A stretch of 64,000 bases of DNA, taken from positions 930,001-994,000 of the forward strand of contig NZ_CP151767.2 in the NCBI RefSeq assembly GCF_038443705.2. Reading direction: 5' to 3'. This DNA comes from Yoonia sp. SS1-5. Lineage in GTDB: Bacteria; Pseudomonadota; Alphaproteobacteria; Rhodobacterales; Rhodobacteraceae. The position numbers and the translations under genes were made by a program. How positions within the stretch are numbered: the stretch's first letter is position 1; each line of letters opens with the position of its first letter. Positions 53,475-62,266 of the stretch are shown piece after piece. The notes beneath the pieces are model-generated. The model did not search any database. It was not told where the DNA came from and saw nothing but the letters and a program-made list of their open reading frames with translations.

Positions 53475-54439
53475 GGCGAAGCGGCCACAAGACTGCGGGC
53501 TGTGTGTTCGTCCGTCACGATGTGATTGACGCAGCCGCGCAGAAGGATGGCCCGGATGATCGGAACCTTATTCAGCCCGCCAGCGGCGACAACAACGTTC
53601 GAAAGACTATCCAGATCGGCCAGATTGATTCCTAGCACGCGCGCATTGATATCATGATCAATCAGCGTGCCATCCGCGCGCAGAAAATAGCCCATAATGT
53701 CACCGATGGCCCCGGCCTGTACCAGATCATCAATTGCAATGTCATCGGGCAGACCATCGGCCAACAAAAGCGAATGTTTCATGTCTCCTGCGGCGAGGGC
53801 AAGCCCGTTTGCAGCCTGGATTTTCTCGATGGAGCCTTTGAATTCCTGCTGCTGTTCCAGAATTTCACGCGACGCCCTGCTGGAGGCATAAACCGGCGCC
53901 GTAAAGTAGCTGTGCTGGGCATTGCACAAGTCGGCAAGCCGCGTGGTAATTTCGTAGCTGTTGACGTCGGACCCTTTGGTCAGCCCGCCCATCACGGATG
54001 TGATCTCAAGGTCCGGGCGGTTCATCGGTTCCATGAAACGGGTCGCCATGTTCAACGTATTGCCCCATGACATCCCGAACAGGCGGATGTCTGGTCGTTC
54101 CAGCAGGCGGTTCAGGAATTGCCCCAGGGCGGCCCCGAGGACCGTATGCAGCTTGAAATCATCACCACCAACTGGAGCAACCGTGGCTGTATCCAGCCCG
54201 AATTGCACGCAAAGTTGCTCTTCCAGTTCAATACAAGGACCGAAAGACGAATTGATTGTGACCCGCACAATGCCGCGTTCGCGGGCCTCGGCCAGCGCCT
54301 TGTTCACACGCAGACGCGTGACGCCGAACTGTTCCGCCGCTTGGGCCTGGGTCATGCCTTGGACTTCACAGGCCCACGCAAGCCGCACCAAAAGCTGTTC
54401 ATTGGCATCCAGAAGTTCTGTCTTTGACTGGCGGGACAT
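53471..54439 (-). CDS. SorC/DeoR-type sugar-binding transcriptional regulator
   Basis: A 322-residue regulator: an N-terminal helix-turn-helix (QGMTQAQAAEQFGVTRLRVN, residues ~28-47) and a C-terminal SorC-family sugar-phosphate-binding domain (PDIRLFGMSWGNTLNMATRF near residue 112; GDIMGYFLRADGTLIDHDIN near residue 240). It probably binds a phosphorylated intermediate of the pathway and controls the ABC importer and the divergent enzyme operon. It lies directly downstream of the permease genes and overlaps the kinase start. Confidence 0.9.
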   Translation of the reverse strand: MSRQSKTELLDANEQLLVRLAWACEVQGMTQAQAAEQFGVTRLRVNKALAEARERGIVRVTINSSFGPCIELEEQLCVQFGLDTATVAPVGGDDFKLHTVLGAALGQFLNRLLERPDIRLFGMSWGNTLNMATRFMEPMNRPDLEITSVMGGLTKGSDVNSYEITTRLADLCNAQHSYFTAPVYASSRASREILEQQQEFKGSIEKIQAANGLALAAGDMKHSLLLADGLPDDIAIDDLVQAGAIGDIMGYFLRADGTLIDHDINARVLGINLADLDSLSNVVVAAGGLNKVPIIRAILLRGCVNHIVTDEHTARSLVAASP

Positions 54440-54451
54440 AGCCGATAATTC

Positions 54452-55276
54452 CTATTTTACGGCTCCCATCGTCAAGCCACGCACGAGCTGTTTTGAGGCT
54501 AGAAGGGCAAAGATCAAGACCGGGATGACGATCAATGTCGATGTGGCCATGATCTTTCCATAGGGCAGATTGTAGCCTTCCATGAAACTGACAGCCATCG
54601 CGGGGGCAGTCTTGGCCTCTGACCGCGTAAGGATCAGGCCAAACATCAGCTCGTTCCACGAGAAGATGAATGCAAAGATCGACGACACCGCCACGCCCGG
54701 CATCGCCAGCGGCAGGCAGATTTTGGTCATGATGGTGAATTGCGACGCCCCTTCAAGGCGGGCCGCTTCGTCAAGGTCATAAGGAATGCCACGGAACTGA
54801 TCGGTCACGATCCAGATCACGATAGGCAGGTTGAAGGTCAGGTAGATCAGCACCAGCGTGATATGCTTGTCCAGCAGGCCCAGATTGCGCGCAATCAGGA
54901 AGAAGGGCAGCGCCAGAACGATGGGTGATACCATGCGGTTGGTGATGAACCAGAACCACAGGTCTTTCTTGCCGCGAAACTCGAACCGCGCCAATGCGAA
55001 GGCCGCAGGCACCCCCAAGAGAACCGCCAGCACGGTTGTGCTGATCGCGATGATCAGGGAATTGGCAAGTGTGCGCAGCACCCCATCCTCGAACAAAGCT
55101 TCGCGGTAATTGTTCAAGGTCGGCTCAAATATCCATGCAGGTGGGGATTGCAGCGCAACGATGTGGGTTTTCAAGGACGTCGTGACCATCCAGTAGAATG
55201 GAAAGACGCAGACCAGCATGATCAGGGTAAGCAGGATGATCTGGCCCCAAAGGGGTTTATGGGTGCGGGTCGCCAT
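54452..55276 (-). CDS. Carbohydrate ABC permease (MalG type)
   Basis: A 274-residue inner-membrane permease with six predicted spans. The EAA loop, which contacts the ATPase, is DLDEAARLEGASQFTIMTKI near residue 177. The start has a strong GGAGGTTTGAG site before the ATG. It pairs with the MalF-type permease one base upstream and with the ATPase encoded divergently at 57713. The substrate is presumably a sugar or polyol. Confidence 0.92.
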   Translation of the reverse strand: MATRTHKPLWGQIILLTLIMLVCVFPFYWMVTTSLKTHIVALQSPPAWIFEPTLNNYREALFEDGVLRTLANSLIIAISTTVLAVLLGVPAAFALARFEFRGKKDLWFWFITNRMVSPIVLALPFFLIARNLGLLDKHITLVLIYLTFNLPIVIWIVTDQFRGIPYDLDEAARLEGASQFTIMTKICLPLAMPGVAVSSIFAFIFSWNELMFGLILTRSEAKTAPAMAVSFMEGYNLPYGKIMATSTLIVIPVLIFALLASKQLVRGLTMGAVK

Positions 55277-55277
55277 C

Positions 55278-56144
55278 TCAAACCTCCTTGTAGAAGACGC
55301 GGATATAAATCTGCGCCAAAACGATTGTGATGATCAGCAGGATGATCGCCTGCGCAGAGGCAAGGCCCTGATCAAAGCCACGAAAACCGACCCGCTGGAT
55401 CATCAGTGAGATGAACTCGGTCGAGGCACCGGGCCCCCCGCGTGTCAGCGTAAAAACCATGTCAAACAATTTGAGCGTATCAGCCGTGCGCAGGATCAGA
55501 ACGGCCACAAGGCCGGGCAGCAGGAACGGCAATTGCACATAGCGCAAGACGGTCCAGCGGCTTTTGGTTTCCAGCCGCGCGGCCTCCTCCACTTCGCCCG
55601 GGACCATTGTCAGGCCCGCAAGCAGGACCAGCGCCACAAACGGGGTCCATTGCCAGACGTCCCAAAAGATGATCATCGCAAAGGCGTTTTGCGGATCGCC
55701 GATCCAGTTGATGTTCGCCCCGCCCATCAACTGATTGATGACGCCGAATTTCTGATTGAACATGACCTGCCCCAGCAGGCCCACAACGGCGTATGTCGTC
55801 GCCATCGGCAGCACAAGGCTTAGTCGGGCCAGTGTTTTCAAAAGGGTCAGCCCCGGTTGATGCAACACCAGCGCGATCATCATCCCGAAGATAAGTTGCA
55901 GCGGCAATGCAGTGGCAAGCAGAAAGAATGTGCGGCCCATGGCTTGCCAGAACACCTCATCCGTCAGAACTGTCCAGTAGTTCTTGAGGCCGATGAACTC
56001 GACCTGACGCAGCTTGGTCAGGTTAAAGAAATGAAGCGAGGTCCAGGCCGCATAAAGAAGCGGGGCGATCCCAACCAGCGCGAGACTGATGACAGCCGGG
56101 CCAATGAAACCGAAAATTGTCTTACGGGATACCTGTCCGCGCAT
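55278..56144 (-). CDS. Carbohydrate ABC permease (MalF type)
   Basis: A 288-residue permease with six spans. The EAA loop is VEEAARLETKSRWTVLRYVQ near residue 188. The start follows a gap of 86 bases from the binding-protein gene, and that gap contains two stable hairpins. The protein and the MalG-type permease form the membrane channel of the importer. Confidence 0.92.
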   Translation of the reverse strand: MRGQVSRKTIFGFIGPAVISLALVGIAPLLYAAWTSLHFFNLTKLRQVEFIGLKNYWTVLTDEVFWQAMGRTFFLLATALPLQLIFGMMIALVLHQPGLTLLKTLARLSLVLPMATTYAVVGLLGQVMFNQKFGVINQLMGGANINWIGDPQNAFAMIIFWDVWQWTPFVALVLLAGLTMVPGEVEEAARLETKSRWTVLRYVQLPFLLPGLVAVLILRTADTLKLFDMVFTLTRGGPGASTEFISLMIQRVGFRGFDQGLASAQAIILLIITIVLAQIYIRVFYKEV

Positions 56145-56163
56145 TCTTGCTCTCTCCCCAAGG

Positions 56164-56208
56164 CCCTGCTGACAGGGTGACTTCGAGGGCGCACAAGACG
56201 CCCCCGAA
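56164..56208 (-). promoter_or_regulatory. Two intercistronic hairpins after the binding-protein gene
   Basis: On the minus strand TTCGGGGGCG pairs with CGCCCTCGAA (ten pairs with one G-U; plus-strand 56182-56208), and CCCTG pairs with CAGGG (56164-56177). There is no U run, so these look like mRNA-stabilising hairpins that allow more binding protein than permease, a pattern known from malE-malF. Confidence 0.6.
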
Positions 56209-56230
56209 TGGTTTTCATACGACGGCTATC

Positions 56231-57574
56231 TTACTGGGCCAGCGGCTTGCTGCCGTCGTAGTAGCCGGCGGCCTCAAGCACGGCTTCCATACGGGTGCCG
56301 ATTTCCTGTGCGCCTTCTTCGGTGGTGACTTCGCCCAGCATCATCTTCGTGCCCCATTCCTGCACGATCTCGGTGATTTCAGGCCATTCCGCAAAACGTG
56401 GGCGGAATTCCGGCACACCGTCCTGCCAGCTTTCAACCAGCGCGGGGATGTACTTGAAGGTTTCAGCCAATGCCGGATCTTCATAGGCCGATTGACGGGC
56501 ACTGACGCCGCCACGTTCGACATATTCAACCGCATTCGCCTTGGATGTCGCCCATTGGATAAATAGATAGGCGGCTGCCTGTTCTGCGTCATCCGCCTGG
56601 GACGCCACAGCCATCGAGAACCCGCCAAGTGCTGGCTTGCGCCCCGCTGGACCCATTGGCTCGGGTGCAATTTCAACGCAATCGGCCACGGCTGATGTGT
56701 CTGGTGACACCACTGACGAATAGAATGCCGACCATTCGGTGATCATTGCAATGTCACCTTGGGCGAAACCGTTCACCACTTCGGCGTGGTCATAGGCCAC
56801 GATGCCATCCGGCATATACTGCATCAGGTCCTGACGGAATTGCAGACCCGTTTGGCTTTCGTCGCTATTGAGGTTGGAGCGGAAGTTTTCATCGAGGAAC
56901 GAACCACCAAACGGCCAGATCATACGCGCAAAGCTATCGGCGGATTGGGTTTCATTCCGCTTGGACTGCAGCGCATAGGCATATTTGCCATCGCCGGTCA
57001 GGGCCGGGCCATAGACGTCCTTCAGATCAGCCCATGTTTCTGGCGGCCCATCAAAACCGGCCTCTTCCAACATGCAGCGGTTGTAGAAAAGCAGGCCGGA
57101 ATAGTTGTCGACCGGCAGGCCGTAAATCGTGTCATTCCATCCCCCAAAGGCATTCAGAACCAGCGGGAAAAAGTCGTCAATATCCAGATCAGGATCGACA
57201 GTTTCAGGGAATTTCGCCTGCACATCGGCCAGCGGCAAAACCCATTCGTTTTCTGCAAAGTTGCCGATCCAAACCAGGTCGATCAGCGCGACATCAAGGT
57301 CACCCCCCGCAACAAAATCGCGGACCTGTTCGCCAAGCGCGTTTTCATATGGATGTTTGATAATGTTGACCTTGATGCCGGTCTCATTCTCAAACTCCGG
57401 CAGCATCGCTTCGATCGCTTCATAGCCGGGGCGCAGCAAGAAGATGACATCCACTGTCGTCCCCGCATATGGTGCCGCTGCGTCTTTCAAACTCCACCCA
57501 TGTCCATCAGCAAGAGCCCCCGACGCAAGCGTCGCGGCCAGTGCTGTTGACGCCAATAATGTCCTCAATTTCAT
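56231..57574 (-). CDS. ABC sugar-binding protein (extracellular solute-binding)
   Basis: The periplasmic binding protein of the importer, 447 residues. Signal peptide MKLRTLLASTALAATLASGALA (22 residues) precedes the mature start DGHGWSLKD. The bacterial extracellular solute-binding family 1 fold is indicated by VDVIFLLRPGYEAIEAMLPEF, YGLPVDNYSGLLFYNR near residue 158 and GGFSMAVASQADDAEQAAAYL near residue 318. The ATG at 57574 follows GGGAGG; a longer in-frame start is ignored. The ligand, a sugar or polyol, is unknown. Confidence 0.9.
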   Translation of the reverse strand: MKLRTLLASTALAATLASGALADGHGWSLKDAAAPYAGTTVDVIFLLRPGYEAIEAMLPEFENETGIKVNIIKHPYENALGEQVRDFVAGGDLDVALIDLVWIGNFAENEWVLPLADVQAKFPETVDPDLDIDDFFPLVLNAFGGWNDTIYGLPVDNYSGLLFYNRCMLEEAGFDGPPETWADLKDVYGPALTGDGKYAYALQSKRNETQSADSFARMIWPFGGSFLDENFRSNLNSDESQTGLQFRQDLMQYMPDGIVAYDHAEVVNGFAQGDIAMITEWSAFYSSVVSPDTSAVADCVEIAPEPMGPAGRKPALGGFSMAVASQADDAEQAAAYLFIQWATSKANAVEYVERGGVSARQSAYEDPALAETFKYIPALVESWQDGVPEFRPRFAEWPEITEIVQEWGTKMMLGEVTTEEGAQEIGTRMEAVLEAAGYYDGSKPLAQ

Positions 57575-57623
57575 AATAACCTCCCAGTTGAGAATTGGTT
57601 GACATACTTTTGCTTCGTGCTGC

Positions 57624-57661
57624 ATACAAATGTAAATTAGTGCCATGTGTCAAATACAAAT
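57624..57661. promoter_or_regulatory. Divergent control region of the sugar locus
   Basis: The 138 bases between the binding-protein and ATPase starts hold the word ATACAAAT twice, at 57624-57631 and 57654-57661, exactly 30 bases apart (three helical turns). A perfect TTGACA -35 box on the minus strand lies at 57648-57653 with a weak TTTGTA 17 bases on. The repeat pair is a candidate operator for the SorC-type regulator. Confidence 0.45.
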
Positions 57662-57712
57662 TGACGTGATGTGAACTTGGGCCGGCATGGGCCAAACGAA
57701 GGGAATATAGAT

Positions 57713-58726
57713 TTGGCCACTGTAGAACTCTCAAAAATAAACAAGTATTACGGTGACTTGCATGCATTGAAGGACGTCAACCTGGCAGTGGACGATGGGG
57801 CCTTTGTCGTCTTTGTCGGGCCGTCAGGTTGCGGCAAGTCCACCCTGCTGCGGGCTATCGCAGGTCTCGAATCGGTCAGCGAAGGGACGATCAGCATTGA
57901 TGGCAAGGACGTCACAGCCCTTGAACCGGCTGATCGCGATCTGTCGATGGTGTTCCAGTCTTATGCGCTTTATCCGCATATGTCGGTGCGCGCGAATATG
58001 GAATTCGGGATGAAGGTGAACAAAATCGCCCCTGCCGAGCGCATAGCGCGGATCGAGGAAGCCGCGCGTGTCCTGCAATTGACCGAGTTGCTGGACCGCA
58101 AGCCGGGGCAACTATCTGGCGGTCAGCGCCAGCGGGTCGCGATTGGTCGATCCATCGTGAAAAATCCCAAAGTGTTCTTGTTTGATGAGCCGCTGTCAAA
58201 CCTTGATGCCAAACTGAGGGTGCAGATGCGCATCGAGCTTGAGGCACTGCACAAAGAACTGGACGCCACGATGATCTATGTGACCCACGATCAGGTCGAG
58301 GCGATGACAATGGCCGACCAGATCGTCGTGCTGAACGGTGGGCGGATCGAACAGGTGGGATCGCCGATGGATTTGTATCACACACCCGCCACCGAATTTG
58401 TCGCGGGGTTCATCGGCTCCCCTGCGATGAACATTTTTGCAGCTGACAATGCTTTGGGCGCCAATCTTGGCCTGTCGGATGACACGGCCAAACTTGGCAT
58501 CCGCCCCGAACATATCCAATTGGGCGACGCAGGCCATCCTGGCACCATTCGGGTCAAGGAAAAGCTGGGCAGCGAAAGTTATCTTTATGTGATGACCCCA
58601 GACGACACCCAGATCGTGATCAAGACCGACGGTGAAGACAGCTTTAACGCAGGTGACACCGTGCACATGACGTTCCGCGAAAACCGGCTGCACCGTTTTG
58701 ATGCGCATGGACAAACGATGAAATAG
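57713..58726 (+). CDS. ABC importer ATPase (UgpC/MalK type)
   Basis: A 337-residue ATPase of the CUT1 sugar importer group. Walker A is VGPSGCGKSTLLRAIAG, the signature is LSGGQRQRVAIGRSIVK near residue 132, Walker B is VFLFDEPLSNLDAKL, and the C-terminal regulatory TOBE domain ends LHRFDAHGQTMK. The TTG at 57713 is taken as start because it gives (M)ATVELSKINKYYG, the family N-terminus, and has GAAGGGA upstream. A GTG 42 bases upstream is less likely. It opens the divergent enzyme operon. Confidence 0.93.
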   Translation: MATVELSKINKYYGDLHALKDVNLAVDDGAFVVFVGPSGCGKSTLLRAIAGLESVSEGTISIDGKDVTALEPADRDLSMVFQSYALYPHMSVRANMEFGMKVNKIAPAERIARIEEAARVLQLTELLDRKPGQLSGGQRQRVAIGRSIVKNPKVFLFDEPLSNLDAKLRVQMRIELEALHKELDATMIYVTHDQVEAMTMADQIVVLNGGRIEQVGSPMDLYHTPATEFVAGFIGSPAMNIFAADNALGANLGLSDDTAKLGIRPEHIQLGDAGHPGTIRVKEKLGSESYLYVMTPDDTQIVIKTDGEDSFNAGDTVHMTFRENRLHRFDAHGQTMK

Positions 58727-58737
58727 GGACCGGCCCG

Positions 58738-60111
58738 ATGACCACATGGACGAACCAGATGGACAGACTGATCGCGCCGGCGGTCGCGCGCTCTGAAGTG
58801 ACGGATGAGGTCGTGGTTGGTGCGGGCAGGTTGGCCGATACAGGCGCGCTTGTACGGCGTATGACGGATAAGGCCCGGGTGCTGTTGTGCGCAGACGACG
58901 AGGGCTTTGAGGCGGCCGGTCACGTGGTGAAAACATCCCTGCAAGCCGCCGGGTTTGAGGTGCAGGCGCATGTTCTGCCCGCTGCCCCGTTGCCGAAAGC
59001 ATCCGTCGAAGAGGCAGAACCCTTTCGCGCCGCCTTGGCCGCTGACCCCGGGCTTTTCCCTGTGTCTGTCGGGTCCGGTGTGATCAATGATTTGACCAAA
59101 TACGCGGCCTTCAAGACCGGCCGCCGCTATGTGACGGTGGCGACCGCCGCCTCGATGGATGGGTATACAAGCGCTGGCGCGCCCTTGGCAGAAAACGGCT
59201 TTAAGGTCACCATCCCGACCCGCGCGCCCATTGCAATGCTCGCCGATCTGGACGTGATCGCGAATGCACCGGCCGAGATGAATGGCTGGGGCTACGGCGA
59301 TCTTGCGGGCAAATCGGCCGCAGGCGGGGATTGGATTCTCGCTGATGCGCTGGGGATCGAACCTATTGATGATGTCGCCTGGCCGATGGTGCAGGACCAT
59401 TTGAAAGGCTGGCTGGACGGACCCGAGGGGATCGCATCGGGTGACCATGACAGCATCGCGCGGCTGTATGTTGGCCTGACTGCGGTTGGCTTTGCGATGG
59501 AAGCCCATGGCAGTTCCCGTCCGGCATCGGGTGCGGATCACCAGATTGCCCATATGTGGGAAATGGAAGGCCATTCCTATCAGGGACGCAAAGTCAGCCA
59601 TGGGGCGGCGGTGTCTGTCGGCTGCGTGGCCTCCTTGGCATTGTTTGACTGGCTCGTGGACCAAGATCTGTCCCGCTTGGACTCAGACGCCATTGTACAG
59701 CATGCCCCCAGCCTGCAAGCCCGTGAACTTACCTTGGGCAAAGCGATCCCCGACAAGAAAATTGCAGAAAAGGCACGGGATGAACTAGAGGCAAAATTCG
59801 CCACCCCCGCGGTTCATGCCGCACGTTTGCGGATGTTGCGGTCGGACTGGCCCGCGTTAAAAGACCGGCTTGAAACACATCTCTATCGCCACAAAACCAT
59901 GGCCGATATGCTGCAAAAGGCAGGTGCGCCGGCCTATGCGTGGCAGATCGGCGTGACGTCAGAACATTTGCTGGCGACGATGCACGCGGCTGCCTTTATC
60001 CGCCGACGCTATACGATCTTTGATCTGTTGCATGATATCGGCCAAACCGAAGCGGCGTTTGCCGCCGTGTTGCCATTGCTGACACCGCAAAGCGCGGAAC
60101 TGGCCTCATGA
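58738..60111 (+). CDS. Glycerol-1-phosphate dehydrogenase-like enzyme (AraM type)
   Basis: A 457-residue metal-dependent dehydrogenase related to bacterial AraM and archaeal sn-glycerol-1-phosphate dehydrogenase. The NAD loop is [20 protein letters not shown] near residue 118, the substrate region is [20 protein letters not shown], and metal ligands sit in [20 protein letters not shown] near residue 258 plus [13 protein letters not shown]. It probably oxidises or reduces a phosphorylated polyol. The start lies 12 bases after the ATPase stop; the stop overlaps the SIS gene by ATGA. Confidence 0.87.
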   Translation: MTTWTNQMDRLIAPAVARSEVTDEVVVGAGRLADTGALVRRMTDKARVLLCADDEGFEAAGHVVKTSLQAAGFEVQAHVLPAAPLPKASVEEAEPFRAALAADPGLFPVSVGSGVINDLTKYAAFKTGRRYVTVATAASMDGYTSAGAPLAENGFKVTIPTRAPIAMLADLDVIANAPAEMNGWGYGDLAGKSAAGGDWILADALGIEPIDDVAWPMVQDHLKGWLDGPEGIASGDHDSIARLYVGLTAVGFAMEAHGSSRPASGADHQIAHMWEMEGHSYQGRKVSHGAAVSVGCVASLALFDWLVDQDLSRLDSDAIVQHAPSLQARELTLGKAIPDKKIAEKARDELEAKFATPAVHAARLRMLRSDWPALKDRLETHLYRHKTMADMLQKAGAPAYAWQIGVTSEHLLATMHAAAFIRRRYTIFDLLHDIGQTEAAFAAVLPLLTPQSAELAS

Positions 60112-60665
60112 CTGACAAGCAGCTTGCCGCCAAAGCCATCGCCGAACTGGGCGCGGTTCTCGAAGCTGCGGTGCCCGACCAGATTAGTGCGATGGCCGCG
60201 CCGATCCTGAACGCCAAGCGCATCGCGGTATATGGTGTGGGGCGCGAGGGGCTGATGATGAAATCGCTGGCGATGCGGCTGTTTCATCTTGGGCTGGATG
60301 CGCATGTGGTGGGTGAGATGACAACACCCCCGATCGGCGACGGTGATCTGCTGATCGTCAGCGCAGGTCCGGGTCAGTTTTCCACCGTCAGCGCGTTGAT
60401 TGGCGTCGCCAAAGCGGCGGGTGCCGCGACCCTATGCGTGACCGCTACGCCACAGGGCGCTGCACCGCAATCTGTCGATCATGTTGTTTACCTGCAGGCG
60501 CAAACCATGGCTGATGATCAAGGCGGTGGGGCGTCCGTTCTGCCGATGGGTTCACTTTATGAGGCGGCGCAATTCCTGTTCTTTGAAATGGTCATCCTGC
60601 AGCTGCGTGACCAAATGGCCCTAAGCTCCGACGCGATGCGGGCCAATCACACCAATCTGGAGTAG
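60108..60665 (+). CDS. SIS-domain isomerase (6-phospho-3-hexuloisomerase-like)
   Basis: A 185-residue SIS (sugar isomerase) protein. The phosphosugar-binding motifs are [20 protein letters not shown] near residue 43 and [20 protein letters not shown] near residue 80, and the C-terminus MRANHTNLE has the HxxLE end of the HxlB family. HxlB isomerises hexulose 6-phosphate to fructose 6-phosphate. No hexulose-phosphate synthase gene is beside it, so its substrate here may differ. It is coupled to the upstream dehydrogenase gene. Confidence 0.87.
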   Translation: MTDKQLAAKAIAELGAVLEAAVPDQISAMAAPILNAKRIAVYGVGREGLMMKSLAMRLFHLGLDAHVVGEMTTPPIGDGDLLIVSAGPGQFSTVSALIGVAKAAGAATLCVTATPQGAAPQSVDHVVYLQAQTMADDQGGGASVLPMGSLYEAAQFLFFEMVILQLRDQMALSSDAMRANHTNLE

Positions 60666-60668
60666 GTC

Positions 60669-61421
60669 ATGGGCTGGCAGGACAGATTTTCGATTGCGGG
60701 CAAGGTCGCTTTGGTGACTGGGGCCTCTTCTGGGATCGGGGCGGAAATCGTGCGTGTCTTTACGCAGGCTGGCGCAAGAGTCATCGCGACAGGTCAATCG
60801 GTTGAACGATTGGCTGCCCTCGCCGCAGAGACCGATTGCACGACAATTGCAGCAGACATCGCGACGGTTGCAGGCTGCGAAAGTGTCATCGCCGACGCGC
60901 AGGCCCTGCACGCGCAAGTCGATATTGTGGTGAATTCAGCTGGTGTTGCGCTGGTTGGACCCGTACTGGATTTTGATCCGGCAGACTGGGATCGCACGAT
61001 GGCGATCAACCTGCGCGCGCCCTTCCTTTTGGCCAAAGGTCTGGCACCTGCGATGATCAAAGCGGGGGGCGGTAAGATCATCAATATCTCGTCCCAGACA
61101 GGTGTCATCGCGCTGCCTGATCACGCAGCTTATGCGGCCTCCAAGGGGGGGCTGAACGCGTTGACCAAATCCCTGATGACAGAGCTGGCCCCCCATAACA
61201 TTCAGGTCAACGCGATCTGTCCAACTGTTGTGATGACAGACATGGGCCGCGAAATCTGGAGCCCTCCGGAAAAGTCCGGCCCGATGATCGCGGGCACGCC
61301 GTTGGGCCGTTTTGGCGAACCTGTCGAAATTGCGGACATGGCGCTTTACCTCGCCTCTCCGGCATCCGATCTGGTCAACGGGGCGCTGATGATGATCGAA
61401 GGCGGGTATTCGAGCGTATGA
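60669..61421 (+). CDS. SDR-family dehydrogenase of the sugar locus
   Basis: A 250-residue classical short-chain dehydrogenase. The cofactor loop is VTGASSGIGAEIVRVF near residue 17, the NSAG element is VVNSAGVAL, the active site is INISSQTGVIALPDHAAYAASK (Ser and Tyr-x3-Lys intact), and the C-terminus is NGALMMIEGGYSS. The enzyme probably oxidises a polyol to a ketose or reduces the reverse. The stop overlaps the isomerase start. Confidence 0.92.
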   Translation: MGWQDRFSIAGKVALVTGASSGIGAEIVRVFTQAGARVIATGQSVERLAALAAETDCTTIAADIATVAGCESVIADAQALHAQVDIVVNSAGVALVGPVLDFDPADWDRTMAINLRAPFLLAKGLAPAMIKAGGGKIINISSQTGVIALPDHAAYAASKGGLNALTKSLMTELAPHNIQVNAICPTVVMTDMGREIWSPPEKSGPMIAGTPLGRFGEPVEIADMALYLASPASDLVNGALMMIEGGYSSV

Positions 61422-62266
61422 AGGGCTTTGGCGTTCATACCAGCATGTGGACGATGTCCTGGGATGCAGAGGGTGCCGCGCGGGCGATTGCGGCGGCAAA
61501 GGCGTCGGGTATGGATTTCATCGAGATTGCCTTGCTTGATCCGGCCTCCACCGATGCCGCATTGGGACGCGCCTTGTTGGAACAGGAGGAATTGCCTGCC
61601 ATCTGCTCGCTTGGTTTGCCGCAGGCGGTTTGGGCCTCGCATAACCCGTCGGGGGCCATCGATTTTCTGACGCTGGCGATTGAAAAGGCTGCAGGGCTCG
61701 GAGCCGAGGCGCTCAGTGGCGTGACCTATGGCGGGATCGGCGAACGCTCTGGCCTGCCGCCCACCGACCAAGAGCTGGACAATGTCGCAACCGCGCTGGC
61801 GGCCGCAGCCAAATGCGCAAAATCTCATGGTTTGGCTTTCGGGATCGAACCGGTGAACCGCTATGAAACCCACCTGATCAACACGGCGGCCCAAGGGGTT
61901 GCGATGATCGAACGGATCGGGGCGGACAACATGTTCCTGCATCTGGACACCTACCACATGAACATTGAGGAAAAAGGCGCAGGCAACGGGATCATCGCGG
62001 GTCGCGACCATCTGCGCTATATCCACCTGTCGGAATCCGACCGTGGTACGCCGGGCCAAGGCACCTGCGATTGGGACGAAATCTTTGCCACCCTCGCGGC
62101 GATCAATTTCAAAGGCGGCCTTGCGATGGAAAGCTTTATCAACATGCCGCCCGAGATCGGCTATGGCCTGTCGGTCTGGCGCCCCGTGGCTGAAAGTGCC
62201 GAAGAGGTCATCGGGCAAGGCCTGCCTTTCCTGCGCGGCAAAGCGCAGCAATATGGATTGATCTGA
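61418..62266 (+). CDS. Sugar isomerase/epimerase (tagatose-3-epimerase type)
   Basis: A 282-residue TIM-barrel enzyme of the D-tagatose/D-psicose 3-epimerase and hydroxypyruvate isomerase group. Marks are IEPVNRYETHLINTAAQG near residue 146, the metal site LHLDTYHMNIEEKG near residue 180 and YIHLSESDRGTPGQG near residue 206. It probably inverts C3 of a ketose or ketose phosphate. It lies between the SDR and HAD genes with overlap or no gap. Confidence 0.87.
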   Translation: MKGFGVHTSMWTMSWDAEGAARAIAAAKASGMDFIEIALLDPASTDAALGRALLEQEELPAICSLGLPQAVWASHNPSGAIDFLTLAIEKAAGLGAEALSGVTYGGIGERSGLPPTDQELDNVATALAAAAKCAKSHGLAFGIEPVNRYETHLINTAAQGVAMIERIGADNMFLHLDTYHMNIEEKGAGNGIIAGRDHLRYIHLSESDRGTPGQGTCDWDEIFATLAAINFKGGLAMESFINMPPEIGYGLSVWRPVAESAEEVIGQGLPFLRGKAQQYGLI

